Positions 1 to 9,229 of a DNA stretch of 64,000 nucleotides are shown here, in pieces. Origin of the DNA: Roseibium polysiphoniae (GTDB taxonomy: Bacteria; Pseudomonadota; Alphaproteobacteria; Rhizobiales; Stappiaceae). Both the position numbers and the translations under genes were made by a program. The notes beneath the pieces were generated by a model that searched no databases, was not told the DNA's origin, and saw nothing but the letters and a program-made list of their open reading frames with translations. Each line of letters opens with the position of its first letter. Positions within the stretch are counted from its first letter, which is position 1. The stretch spans positions 186,001 through 250,000 of the forward strand of contig NZ_JACYXJ010000007.1 in NCBI RefSeq assembly GCF_014842925.1, read 5' to 3'.

Positions 1-435
1 CGTCACTCCTGGCCCGACAAATGCGTCAGCTGTGATCCAAGCGTATTCGCCAATGACAACAGGTGAGGTGACCAAAGGGAAAAACTCACTATTGATGTCA
101 TGAGTTCCGGTGCAGATATGGGCCCGCTTTGAAATCACAGCGTACTTACCGATCGAGATCGGAGCCATACAATAGATGTCTGCATAGTCCGCAACAGCAG
201 CGAAATCACCTAGAGCGAGGTTAGCAGGATACCAAATACGAGCCGTCGGCGCGACATAGACACCGCGGCCAACTTTTGCTCCGAAAAGACGAAGCAGAAA
301 CCGCCTCCAGCCGTGGAACGGTTGCGTCCACGAAGCTAACAACAGCCAAACAACTCCCCATACAAGCCGCACAAGCCTATGCCGCCAACCAAATCGGGGC
401 GTGTTTTTCAAGGTCTTTGTTGTTGGTAATTCCAT
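1..435 (-). CDS. WcaF-like hexapeptide-repeat acetyltransferase (partial, C-terminus beyond left edge)
   Basis: The first 145 codons of a minus-strand gene that runs off the left edge. It starts at ATG 435, with a GGGAGGG ribosome-binding site about 12 bases upstream. The N-terminus has the TPRFGW and PFHGWRRFLLRLFGAKVG signatures of WcaF/colanic-acid-type acetyltransferases. Left-handed beta-helix hexapeptide turns follow (VYVAPTARIWYP, ISIGKYAVISKRAHICTGTH). The His in CTGTHDI is the likely catalytic base that activates the acceptor sugar hydroxyl for transfer from acetyl-CoA. The family decorates sugar residues of exopolysaccharide in the cytoplasm. The position, divergent from a GT4 gene of the exopolysaccharide locus, fits this. 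The acceptor sugar cannot be told. Confidence 0.85.
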   Translation of the reverse strand, partial: MELPTTKTLKNTPRFGWRHRLVRLVWGVVWLLLASWTQPFHGWRRFLLRLFGAKVGRGVYVAPTARIWYPANLALGDFAAVADYADIYCMAPISIGKYAVISKRAHICTGTHDINSEFFPLVTSPVVIGEYAWITADAFVGPGVT

Positions 436-968
436 CCGCGCGCCGCGACCCTCCCGTCACCACCAAGATATCAGCGTACACCATCAACGCTGACTGCCCC
501 TTTCTGAGGCAGAAAAGTGGATCTTGAGTGAACGTTTTGCAGCCAACTGTCATTCCTAGGATTACCAATAGAATTTTATAGCTTTACCAAGAGGTTAAAA
601 TCCGTCGATCGGTCGCGCAAACAGATCTAGCCAACTTCACACAAAGCTCTGGCATAGGGCCGGTCAGCATCAATGCCAAAGGTTTACTCCGGTGTGAACC
701 CAGCTCTTCTCGCGGCTTTTCGGCGCAGAACCTACTACGTCGCGTAGCGATGTCGCCAAGGCGACATTGCGCAAGCGTATATAACGGGCATTAACTTATA
801 TCTGTTACACACTTGCATAAATTTAAATATGTCGGCTCCCACGGAAGGGAGCAGTTCCCAAGGTATTCATCACCAGTTCATCCAATTTACGACGTTTTGC
901 AAAATTCGAAACCACCACGGTTCAAGCACACCCGAGCCTATGCCGCCTCCCAAAGGGAAAGGAAGTCG
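436..968. other. Divergent intergenic region of the exopolysaccharide locus
   Basis: 533 bases between the acetyltransferase and the GT4 gene, read outward in both directions. No convincing small gene is seen. It is AT-rich near 770-830, where a TATATAAC stretch at 778-785 could be a -10 element, although no well-spaced -35 was found. Two inverted repeats lie just upstream of it. This is the obvious control region of the locus. Confidence 0.6.
735..766. promoter_or_regulatory. Two adjacent inverted repeats, candidate operators
   Basis: Seen directly: CTACG-TCG-CGTAG at 735-747, then TGTCGCC-AA-GGCGACA at 751-766, the latter a perfect 16-base palindrome. They sit about 200 bases before the GT4 start codon, next to an AT-rich stretch. 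Binding by a dimeric repressor or activator is inferred; the regulator is unknown. Confidence 0.4.
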
Positions 969-2201
969 ATGAGTGATATTACTCGGATTGAGGAACGTGC
1001 GATCTTCCGCGTACTTCACATTAGCGCGGACTATCCAAATCCTTACCGGGACCGCACTACTACGGCCATTGAGCGCCTTGTGTTGGGGGCAGCCAAAGAT
1101 GCCGAGGGTGATTTTGGCGAGCATATTGTTGTATCACTTAAACGAACAAGTCTTCCCTGGAACACATCGTTTGTAGACTGCGGCATTACCGGCGGTGTGC
1201 GTCTGTTCTCATATCGCTACTTCGGCTTGCCAATGGGACTTGGTCTTGCCAGGGCAATGCGCAGAGTTGCGCGTAAAATCGCCCAGACGCTAGAGATGGA
1301 AGACTGGGAACCCGATCTAATCCACGCTCATAAATTTGCCTTTGAAGGGATCGCTGGCCTTTGGCTCGCAGAGCATTATGGCGCTTCGACAGGCTTCTTT
1401 GTTTCAGTTCGGGGGGAATCAGAACGCAACGTCCTGATCTATAAGCCGTACTACCGTTGGCTAATGCGCAGGATCGCGTTCCGCGCAGACAAGATTTATC
1501 ATGTCTCAGCTTGGTTCAAACCAGCCTTCAACAAACAAGTTTCTCTACAAGCGGCCAAGGAGCGTCTCCTGCCGAACATTGTAGGCAATACCGCCCCAGA
1601 TCTGCCAGCAGTGCCGGCCAATGATCGCTTTGTCACAGTATTTCATCTAAACTTACGGAAGCGAAAAGGCCTATCAGGTCTGCTAGAGGGATTTGCCAAA
1701 TTTCATAAGTCTCACCCTGAAATTGGTTTAGATATCATTGGCCCTGGCGACGAAAAAGCCATTTCAGCAGTCAATGACGAGATCGAGCGTTTTGGTCTAA
1801 CAGGAACCGTGCGACTTCTCGGAGGCATGAATGGCAAGACGCTTTTTGAGCATTTACCGCATTATCTCGCCCTGACCATGCCAAGTCTGCAAGAAACATT
1901 TGGCATGGTTTACCTTGAAGCACTTTTTGCAGGCATACCAATCCTTTACAGTCGGCATACAGGTATCGACGGGTATCTCGATGAAATCGAAGCAGGGTTT
2001 GCTGTAGAGCCAGGCAATGCAGCGGAAATCTTAGCCGCACTTGAAGCCCTTTATCAAAAAAATACCTTCTATCGAAGAGCGATCTCTTCCTCAAGCAAGT
2101 TGCTTCACGATCGTTTCGATCCAGCCAGAATCATTTCTGGGTATCAGTACGACCTTGAGCAGGTTTGTCGTAAATATAGTTTAGGGAACACTGGTTCATG
2201 A
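969..2201 (+). CDS. Glycosyltransferase family 4 (exopolysaccharide)
   Basis: A 410-residue GT-B fold transferase. The start at ATG 969 is preferred over an in-frame ATG at 813 because GGGAAAGGAAG lies directly before 969, and HISADYPNPYRD then sits near the N-terminus as in GT4 proteins. The C-terminal donor-binding domain has FHLNLRKRKGL, a GPGDE turn and PSLQETFGMVYLEALFAG, which holds the Glu-x7-Glu motif that contacts nucleotide-sugar. No signal peptide is seen, so it should act at the inner face of the membrane on lipid-linked repeat units. The gene overlaps the next by ATGA, which implies translational coupling. Donor and acceptor sugars cannot be told. Confidence 0.85.
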   Translation: MSDITRIEERAIFRVLHISADYPNPYRDRTTTAIERLVLGAAKDAEGDFGEHIVVSLKRTSLPWNTSFVDCGITGGVRLFSYRYFGLPMGLGLARAMRRVARKIAQTLEMEDWEPDLIHAHKFAFEGIAGLWLAEHYGASTGFFVSVRGESERNVLIYKPYYRWLMRRIAFRADKIYHVSAWFKPAFNKQVSLQAAKERLLPNIVGNTAPDLPAVPANDRFVTVFHLNLRKRKGLSGLLEGFAKFHKSHPEIGLDIIGPGDEKAISAVNDEIERFGLTGTVRLLGGMNGKTLFEHLPHYLALTMPSLQETFGMVYLEALFAGIPILYSRHTGIDGYLDEIEAGFAVEPGNAAEILAALEALYQKNTFYRRAISSSSKLLHDRFDPARIISGYQYDLEQVCRKYSLGNTGS

Positions 2202-3502
2202 GCAAGCGCCTGGTTTTGAGCTTTGCACTTACAGCTGCCCTTATCTTTCTAGCACTTACCATAACGCTGGTCGCTCAGCGTATGCCGGCGCCGGACCAGA
2301 AAAACGATGATATCGCAGAACAAGCAAAAGCCATTCCCGAGTTTCGGCGAGGAATCAACCTAGCCCGGTTACAAAGCTTTGCATATCGCGACCCCAACCA
2401 AAAGGGTCGCTATCTTTGGCCCCCTTTCCAAGGGGAAATGAGCCGCTTTTCCGACTTAGAGCTTATGCAGCTAACAACTCTCGGCTTCGACTTCATACGC
2501 TTACCTGTAGACGCGGGGCCATTCCTCGCAGCGTCGGATCCTGATCGGAGGCTGCTTCTTGATGACCTGCGCGCGTGGGTCTTAAGATTGTTGGAAAACA
2601 ACCTCACAGTGATGGTCGACATGCACCCGGCAAACTACGCTTCTGTCTGGCGACCCGCAGATATTTTGAAGGAAGCCGACAGCGAAGCCTTTACCGCATA
2701 CAGAGATCTGTTGCGCGAGGTTGCCCGCCGTATTCGCGACCTTCCTCCTACTCAAGTTGCGCTCGAATTGATGAATGAGCCACAACCAACGTGCAAACGG
2801 AGCGTCGGAGAAGACTGGACGACGTCTCAATTCAAGCTCTTCAACGCCGTGCGTGAGGTCGCGCCAAATCTGCCTATTGTCTTGACAGGAGGCTGCTGGT
2901 CTTCAATCGACGGTCTAACCCGTCTCAATCCTGCAAACTACGATGAGCAGACACTTTTCGATATTCACTTTTACGAGCCACATTTTTTTACTCATCAGAG
3001 CCTTGCCTGGGCCTCTGCCCCCGCCCGTTATCTCGCTGGTCTGAGCTACCCTTGGACGAATGGGTCGATTGAACGTTCCAATAGGCTGTCCCGCGTACAC
3101 CAAGATGTCCTTGAAAAGGCAGGACAAAAGCAACCTGAAAACGCACCTGATGAAGTCGCGCGTGAAGTACGATCCTACTATCAACAAAAACGACCAGACA
3201 AAGCCTTCATGGAAAAACGCTTCAAGGTAATTTCTGACTGGGCGTTGAACAACGGCATTACACCAAACAGAATTGTAATTGGGGAGTTCGGAACCACAAG
3301 ATTACCGGACTATATCCCAGATGACGGTAGTCGGGTCGCTTGGTATCGCGACCTCCGCTTAACGGCCGAAGACTACAACTTTGGATGGGCCGTGTGGGAT
3401 GATCACGTGGGTTTTGGAATACTAAAGGGACGCGGAAACAGCGAGATCGACCTAGAAGTCTCGGAAGCCCTGGGCTTGGCCGTGAACCGTTTGAAACGGT
3501 GA
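2198..3502 (+). CDS. Membrane-anchored glycoside hydrolase family 5 (endoglucanase-like)
   Basis: 434 residues. One hydrophobic N-terminal segment (about 5-26) acts as signal or anchor, and a (beta/alpha)8 GH5 domain follows. The acid/base Glu is in LELMNEPQP (E194) and the nucleophile Glu in IVIGEFGTTR (E363). HFYEPH (H257, Y259) gives other active-site residues. GH5 enzymes cleave beta-1,4-glucans or mannans with retention. The gene overlaps the GT4 gene by four bases (ATGA) and precedes the polymerase gene. This suggests a periplasmic hydrolase that trims the polymer or frees stalled chains, the role endoglucanases play in cellulose and xanthan-type systems. The substrate is inferred, not seen. 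Confidence 0.87.
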   Translation: MSKRLVLSFALTAALIFLALTITLVAQRMPAPDQKNDDIAEQAKAIPEFRRGINLARLQSFAYRDPNQKGRYLWPPFQGEMSRFSDLELMQLTTLGFDFIRLPVDAGPFLAASDPDRRLLLDDLRAWVLRLLENNLTVMVDMHPANYASVWRPADILKEADSEAFTAYRDLLREVARRIRDLPPTQVALELMNEPQPTCKRSVGEDWTTSQFKLFNAVREVAPNLPIVLTGGCWSSIDGLTRLNPANYDEQTLFDIHFYEPHFFTHQSLAWASAPARYLAGLSYPWTNGSIERSNRLSRVHQDVLEKAGQKQPENAPDEVAREVRSYYQQKRPDKAFMEKRFKVISDWALNNGITPNRIVIGEFGTTRLPDYIPDDGSRVAWYRDLRLTAEDYNFGWAVWDDHVGFGILKGRGNSEIDLEVSEALGLAVNRLKR

Positions 3503-3598
3503 CCTCCAAGCGAACGAACAAGTGACCAAGCCGTGCTATGCTCAGTGAATGATTCGTGACTTTGGGTCCAAGCGTAGTTTAGCGCCCGGGAGGCTTGG

Positions 3599-4915
3599 GT
3601 GACAGATCAAAGAATATCGTTTGAGCAGCCTAATACCGAACCAAAAAGCGATTTCGGTGGCAAGTTTCTAAGTTGGCTCCCAGCGCTGATTTTCGCCTAC
3701 GCGGTTCTCATAGCACCTTTAATGATGAGGACTTCCGGAGGCCCGGATGATGGTGACATCAACATTGCGGCGTCAAAGTCGAACTTTTTCAATCAGCTTT
3801 TTTGGCTATGCCTTTTGAGCTTAGCCCTCTTGGCGTCGCTTAAGCGCCTGCATAAGCTTCCAGCCGTGCTACTCCACCCAGTAGTATTAGCAATCTTTGC
3901 ATACTTGGCGATTTCTGCGTTCAGCGTTGTCTGGTCTCCGGTGCCCGGAATCGCATTTCGCCGACTTGTTCTTCAGTCGATACTTGTGATCTGCTTTGTA
4001 CTTTCGATCGGACTAGGTGACAGTCGAGAAGCGATGTTGAATCGCATGCTGGTTTTGATTGTCCTATCTGTAGCGATTAACTGCATTGCGGTATTGGTAA
4101 TTCCGCCAACCCCAATCGGCTACGCAGGTATATATCCGCAAAAGAACGGCCTTGGCGCGGTGATGGCCTTTGCAGTCTTGTTCACAATCTATGGCGTAAG
4201 CGTCAAGACAGGACTAATCCGTGCCCTACTCATTTTGGTCCTAGCATTAGCTTTGGCTCTTCTTTTTATCAGCCAGTCTAAAACATCTTTGGGCTTGACG
4301 TTGGTGATCCCATTCGTCGTGTACATCTTCGTTGCACTGGCGTTTCATTTACAAATAAACGCTTACGCACTCATACTGCTGTTGACATCGACAGGACTGT
4401 TACTGGCGGCCTTCGTGTCGGCGGTTTCTGGCTTTGGTTTCGATGAGCTCTCAATGGCACTCTTCGAGGACACAACGTTCACAGGCAGAACTGTGATATG
4501 GAGCTTCGTACTCGACGTGATTTCAAGATCTTGGCTTGTTGGCCAAGGATATTCTTCATTCTGGGGCGTTGGTGTAGACTCAATCGTTTTCCGAGAAGCT
4601 CCAAGTTTCGTCTCCCTATTGCTGCAGGCGCACAACGGCTATCTCGACGTTCTTGTCGAGACGGGCGCTGTCGGCTTAAGCATCCTGCTTGTTTTGATAT
4701 TGATTGCGTTGAGGTCAGCGACCAAGCTCGTCCAAAGAGATCCGCAACTCGCGAGGCTTTGCCTGATGCTTGTCTTGTTCGTGGGCTGCCACAATTTTTT
4801 AGAAAGTAGCTGGTTTCGTAGCTTCTCACCCATTTGGATGCTCTTCATCGTGGCTGCGCTTCTACCTATCCTTCCGTCAGCTGCCGATAAAGCAATGAAG
4901 TCTAGTGTCTCATAG
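3599..4915 (+). CDS. Wzy-type polysaccharide polymerase / O-antigen ligase family membrane protein
   Basis: 438 residues, mostly membrane segments (roughly 11 or 12). The family's large periplasmic loop lies after the middle of the protein, around VGQGYSSFWGVG and FVSLLLQAHNGYLDVLVETG; the latter matches the conserved H-N-x-Y-L-x-x-L motif of the Wzy_C domain. It starts with GTG at 3599 behind a CGGGAGG ribosome-binding site. In the Wzx/Wzy pathway it polymerises undecaprenyl-linked repeat units at the periplasmic face. A ligase role cannot be excluded from sequence, but the neighbouring flippase and co-polymerase favour polymerase. Confidence 0.82.
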   Translation: MTDQRISFEQPNTEPKSDFGGKFLSWLPALIFAYAVLIAPLMMRTSGGPDDGDINIAASKSNFFNQLFWLCLLSLALLASLKRLHKLPAVLLHPVVLAIFAYLAISAFSVVWSPVPGIAFRRLVLQSILVICFVLSIGLGDSREAMLNRMLVLIVLSVAINCIAVLVIPPTPIGYAGIYPQKNGLGAVMAFAVLFTIYGVSVKTGLIRALLILVLALALALLFISQSKTSLGLTLVIPFVVYIFVALAFHLQINAYALILLLTSTGLLLAAFVSAVSGFGFDELSMALFEDTTFTGRTVIWSFVLDVISRSWLVGQGYSSFWGVGVDSIVFREAPSFVSLLLQAHNGYLDVLVETGAVGLSILLVLILIALRSATKLVQRDPQLARLCLMLVLFVGCHNFLESSWFRSFSPIWMLFIVAALLPILPSAADKAMKSSVS

Positions 4916-5002
4916 CCGCCCCTAGAAACGGCATTAGGGGTTCCCTAACCATAAACGCGTATGAAATAGCTTTAACAAATGGCGTAAAGCAGGGCCCAAT
5001 TC

Positions 5003-7270
5003 GTGAATAACCCGCCTGAGACAGCTAGGGTCAACACCCAGAACCTCCTCGATTTTCTGGCCATTTTGAGAGTCCTAAGGGCGCGCACGAGATTCATTTT
5101 TCTAACGGCGTTGCTATTCACTCTCATAAGTATCGCAATCACGTTGATGCTAACGCCTGTTTTCACTGCGACGACCGCCGTTCTTATTGATCCCACAATC
5201 AAGCAACCTCTCGACCTCAATCAACAGTCGCGTAGTGCTTTGACCGAAAGTATTCGCATTGATAGTCAAGTTGCGATGCTGCGCTCGGATACGATCCTCC
5301 GTCCTGTCGTTCGCTCGGAGAAACTTATTGATGACACGGAATTCGGGTCTGGCGTGTCCTCTGGGCTAGCCGGCCTGCTACTAGAGGTACTGAGACCGAC
5401 AACCTCTTCAAGGGAGAGCTCCCAACAAGACGCAGAGAACAAAGCACTGAAAGCGCTCGCAGATGCGACAACAGTCAAACGCGACGGCCAAACCTTCATC
5501 CTTTCCATTTCCGTAGATTCCAAAAATCCGTCGAAGGCGGCCCGTCTGTCTGTCGCAATCGCAAACAGTTTTCTAAGCGATCAAAAGCGCCAACTCGAGC
5601 AAGCCTCAAATCAAGTAACATCTCAAATCGAAGATCGACTTATCGGACTGCGTGAGCGGCTGCGGCTTGCCGAGGACAGTGTTCAGGAATTCCGAGCTGA
5701 GAATAACTTGCAGGTTGGAGCAGAGGGCGGGCTCATCACCGAGCAAGCTTTAGCAGGTATCAACAGCAGTCTGATTGAAGCCCGAGGTGCACTAGCGGCG
5801 GCGGAGGCAAAGAACACAGAGATACAACGTCTTCTGCGCCAGGGCGCAGACGCAGAGTCCATCAGCGATGCAATAAACTCTCCAACCATCACGCAATTGC
5901 GCGAACAACACTCCGAAGCTGCCAGAAATGTAGCGAACCTTTCTGCAGCCCTTCTACCATCGCACCCATCTCTGATTATGGCGCGATCGCAGCTTGCCGA
6001 AGTTCAACAACTTATTCGGGATGAAGTCGTCAGGATTGGGGATTCCTCCAAGATATCGCTTAAGGTTGCCCGCGATCGCGTCAACAATCTCGAGGCAGAT
6101 TTAGAAAGTGCTAGGTCGCTCAACAATGTCGATTCAACGGCGAGGATTCGCCTACGCGAGCTAGAGACAGAAGCCATCGCAACCCGCACACTTTATGAAA
6201 ATGCACTTGCTAAGGCCAAACAGATCTCCGCATTGGACCAAGTCGTCGTGCCTGATGCACGTGTCATTTCTCCTGCCGTGGCGCCGGAAAGCCCGACATG
6301 GCCGAAGAAGAAATTGATCGTTGCGCTTGCTGCTGTTTTAGGCGTCCTGGTTGGCTGTTGCGCCGCTATTGGTGGAACAGCACTACGTCTCTTGAAAGCG
6401 AGGCTAACGAACAAATATGAGGTGCTGGCGTACAACAGCGCCTTGTCCACTCGGATGGCTACGAGCGAGAGACAACTTGGCTTGGCAAATGAACAGGCCG
6501 GCGCCGAACCAACCCGAAGAGTTGCGAAGCACATTGACCGGCGGCTTACTACTGCAGCACCTTTATCGATCCTCGGTCGGATTCCCCGCATGATTGACCC
6601 GGAAGCTTTGCGAAGCGGTGTCGCGCGTCAAAGCGAAGAGGTCGACAATGTCCGACATGCTCTAGATCTTTTCTACTATGAAGAGGTTGACGGCCAAGAC
6701 GCTGAATTCGGTCGCGCAATCGAGAAAATCCAAGAACGAATTGATCAACTCGCCGAAGAAACAGATGCTCGCGTTGCGCTGATCACAGCCCCAGACACAA
6801 ACCAGGGTCAAACTATGCTCGCTTTCGCGGTTGCCTTCTCTGGAGCCTGCCGCGGCTTAAAGGTGTTGCTTGTAGACGCCGATCCCCTTCAGAAGGGATT
6901 GACGCGAGATCTGGATGGTGTGGCCGCTCGTCGAAGACAAACATTACAAGAGCGTGTCCGCGAAGACCCAGAACTCGGGATTTCCTTTGTTTCCCTTATT
7001 GCCGGTCAGTCACGCTACAAGCCCTTTGAATTAAGCGGGAAGGCCACACGAGAGCTGGCCCATATCACTCGGAATTACGATCTCACTGTCATCGACGGCC
7101 CGCTCTTACATGATCTTTCCAGCGACGCTCCTTTACTTGCAGTCTCTGATCTATTGCTGGTCGCACTGGCAGAAGAGAGTGAACGTGCGGCATCATCGCA
7201 AGAATTGGCCGCGCGGCTCAACAAGCTCGCAGGCGACCGTCCTCATGCGCTTTTGATGACAGGCTCCTGA
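5003..7270 (+). CDS. Wzz/Wzc-like polysaccharide co-polymerase with degenerate kinase domain
   Basis: 755 residues, GTG start. A first membrane segment lies near 32-50, followed by a Wzz domain and a long coiled-coil region (about 190-420). A proline-rich SPAVAPESPTWPKK and a second membrane segment (about 436-460) come next, then a cytoplasmic BY-kinase-like domain. The kinase domain keeps a Walker A' (VLLVDADP, about 620) and a Walker B (LTVIDGP, about 693). At the P-loop (about 593) it reads APDTNQGQT, without the GKS/T lysine, and no C-terminal tyrosine cluster is present. It should set chain length and help export, but is probably not an active tyrosine kinase. It follows the polymerase by 87 bases. 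Confidence 0.83.
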   Translation: MNNPPETARVNTQNLLDFLAILRVLRARTRFIFLTALLFTLISIAITLMLTPVFTATTAVLIDPTIKQPLDLNQQSRSALTESIRIDSQVAMLRSDTILRPVVRSEKLIDDTEFGSGVSSGLAGLLLEVLRPTTSSRESSQQDAENKALKALADATTVKRDGQTFILSISVDSKNPSKAARLSVAIANSFLSDQKRQLEQASNQVTSQIEDRLIGLRERLRLAEDSVQEFRAENNLQVGAEGGLITEQALAGINSSLIEARGALAAAEAKNTEIQRLLRQGADAESISDAINSPTITQLREQHSEAARNVANLSAALLPSHPSLIMARSQLAEVQQLIRDEVVRIGDSSKISLKVARDRVNNLEADLESARSLNNVDSTARIRLRELETEAIATRTLYENALAKAKQISALDQVVVPDARVISPAVAPESPTWPKKKLIVALAAVLGVLVGCCAAIGGTALRLLKARLTNKYEVLAYNSALSTRMATSERQLGLANEQAGAEPTRRVAKHIDRRLTTAAPLSILGRIPRMIDPEALRSGVARQSEEVDNVRHALDLFYYEEVDGQDAEFGRAIEKIQERIDQLAEETDARVALITAPDTNQGQTMLAFAVAFSGACRGLKVLLVDADPLQKGLTRDLDGVAARRRQTLQERVREDPELGISFVSLIAGQSRYKPFELSGKATRELAHITRNYDLTVIDGPLLHDLSSDAPLLAVSDLLLVALAEESERAASSQELAARLNKLAGDRPHALLMTGS

Positions 7271-7287
7271 TCAAAAAAACCTCTACT

Positions 7288-9021
7288 TCAGCGGCGTTCA
7301 AGGCGTCGGGCGAATTCAAGGAGTTTGGCGGTGACCTCCACCCTGGCCGGAAGTGGACTGAGATTATGGTCAGCATTAGGAACACTGGATAAGTTCACGT
7401 TTGGATAGTTCGACAAACCAGCCGTGCCCGGCCCAAACCAGCTGGACACCTCAAGCAAACCCCGATCACCGTCGCTGTAGACCAATTCGACCGGCGCCCC
7501 GCGTGCTCTAAGTGCCTCCAGTCTGGCATGAAGGATGCGATCTAGCCGATGATGCTTTGAAAAATTTCGAAGTACTGGCGCAAGCTTTTGGTCTGCAACT
7601 TTACCCAACGCTTGAGCAAGTCTTTTTATCGCTCTTGAAATAGGAAGTTCACCAGAAAGCAAACGCTTTAGCTGTCTGGGACTAGCTATTTTGTTTCGAT
7701 AGGTGCTGAGAGTTTGAATAGGTTCTCGAATCGCCTCATCCACGTCTTCGTCTGGATCCCAAACCAGTCTGCGCGCATTGATCAGGAATGCTCCATCGAT
7801 ACGCATATCAAGTTCCGCTGATACGAATGCCTGATATGCTCCACTACATCGTCCGATGATGATGATATTCTCGTAGCATCTTTCAGCTTTCATCCAGTCA
7901 ACCGCGCACTTCACATCGTCATTCTGGCGCTCTGAGTAGAGAACTTGCTCCTGCTGCCCAGGCCAAAGAGGCGTCTCACCGATACCTGCCATGTCCATTC
8001 GCAGTACAGCAAAGCCATCCGTTGCCATTTCTCGAGCAAGGTCGACGGTATAGCGGCCCCACCCACACGAATGATCATACCCCGCGTTCAGAACGATCAA
8101 TCCCGTTCTGGCTTGACTCTCCACGGGCTCACTAAGAACTCCGAAGAACATGGCACCCGGCCCGAACCGGCAAAAGGTTTCTTGAAATCCCTCTCCCTGG
8201 ACTTCTACCTTTGACGGAAATGACTGGCTACGTTCACTAGGCGAGCTATTGGAGGGAAAATGCGTCTTTACCCAAGACAGCATAGATCCAACTGTCTGTT
8301 CAGGCAGACGCGATAACGTAGGATTGGAAATGTAATCGACGTAGCCGTGGAAAGGAATGCGGTCGACCGAGGCACCACTTGAAATCAAATGCTCGGCGAA
8401 TCTTACATCAGCAGGGTTTTCCGGCCGCTCAACGACAAGACTTCGCGATACCATGGGTGCGTCGCCTTTTAAAAGGCTCAGTCCCTTAATCTCACTTGCG
8501 GTGGAGGCAGACAGGACGAAGCCGCCCGCCATAATCCCTCCCTCCGGGCCGTCCGATGCCCCAACAAGAAAAGTCGGCTTCGTCATCGCCGTCCAAGCGG
8601 AAATTTCCCTAAGGTGCGTGCGCCCCTGTGACACCGCGCCGAGGTAAATGATGCCTGCAACATCACGTTTACGCGCGAGGTCTCCCGCGATGAGGCCTCC
8701 GATCCCCTGACCCAAGAGAATGACGCGGGATGGCGCGCAGAGTTCAATGAGCTGATCCAGAGCAGCTTCAGCAGCGTTGCGCCATGCAAATGGATCATCA
8801 ATTGCGTCGCTCGCGATCGCAGAATGGCAAGTTCCCGGGAAGTCAAATCGCAGACACGGATACCCATTTTCCGCAAATTGGTCTGCCATGGTTCTGAAAG
8901 CCTTGCGAGAACACAACTCCTCATAAGCCCAAGGACTTAGCATGAGTATTGCTGTAGAGCCCTCAGCGGCATGAAACATCCCGGCGAGACCATCGAAGAA
9001 CACGGGTGAGGCAACAAACAA
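7288..9021 (-). CDS. Double alpha/beta-hydrolase domain protein, exopolysaccharide-linked
   Basis: 577 residues holding two alpha/beta-hydrolase units. It starts with TTG at 9021 behind GGGAAG. In unit one the nucleophile elbow reads GQGIG (104-108), so the usual Ser is Gly. In unit two it is GRCSG (390-394), with Cys 392 in the nucleophile position. A late His in NADHNLSPL could complete a catalytic pair. The Cys elbow resembles what I recall of exosortase-A-associated hydrolase 1, and the double arrangement recalls the hydrolase pair of those exopolysaccharide loci. No exosortase or PEP-CTERM protein is seen here. It ends 17 bases from the convergent co-polymerase gene. Substrate unknown; an acyl or sugar-ester substrate is a guess. 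Confidence 0.72.
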   Translation of the reverse strand: MFVASPVFFDGLAGMFHAAEGSTAILMLSPWAYEELCSRKAFRTMADQFAENGYPCLRFDFPGTCHSAIASDAIDDPFAWRNAAEAALDQLIELCAPSRVILLGQGIGGLIAGDLARKRDVAGIIYLGAVSQGRTHLREISAWTAMTKPTFLVGASDGPEGGIMAGGFVLSASTASEIKGLSLLKGDAPMVSRSLVVERPENPADVRFAEHLISSGASVDRIPFHGYVDYISNPTLSRLPEQTVGSMLSWVKTHFPSNSSPSERSQSFPSKVEVQGEGFQETFCRFGPGAMFFGVLSEPVESQARTGLIVLNAGYDHSCGWGRYTVDLAREMATDGFAVLRMDMAGIGETPLWPGQQEQVLYSERQNDDVKCAVDWMKAERCYENIIIIGRCSGAYQAFVSAELDMRIDGAFLINARRLVWDPDEDVDEAIREPIQTLSTYRNKIASPRQLKRLLSGELPISRAIKRLAQALGKVADQKLAPVLRNFSKHHRLDRILHARLEALRARGAPVELVYSDGDRGLLEVSSWFGPGTAGLSNYPNVNLSSVPNADHNLSPLPARVEVTAKLLEFARRLERR

Positions 9022-9229
9022 AGCGGCTTCCCAGGCTAGTGATCGAGATCCAATTCAGCGACTATGGCAATAGCTTGTCGCGTCTTAAGAAACTTCAAAA
9101 ATGCGACTTGCAGAGCTTGTAGATCAAACAACCGCAATTTTCCTATCCTTCCTTTAACGCCGCATCAAAGGTCCAAGCACATATTGGGAATACGTAGAAC
9201 AGGCGCAATAAAATCCGGAGTGATAGCCC

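Noticed and set aside
276-527. Plus-strand reading frame of 83 codons
   Set aside because: It is antisense to the start of the WcaF-like acetyltransferase, which has clear family motifs.
4919-4940. CCCCTA / TAGGGG hairpin between the polymerase and co-polymerase genes
   Set aside because: Only six pairs with a ten-base loop and no T-run, too weak to call a terminator.
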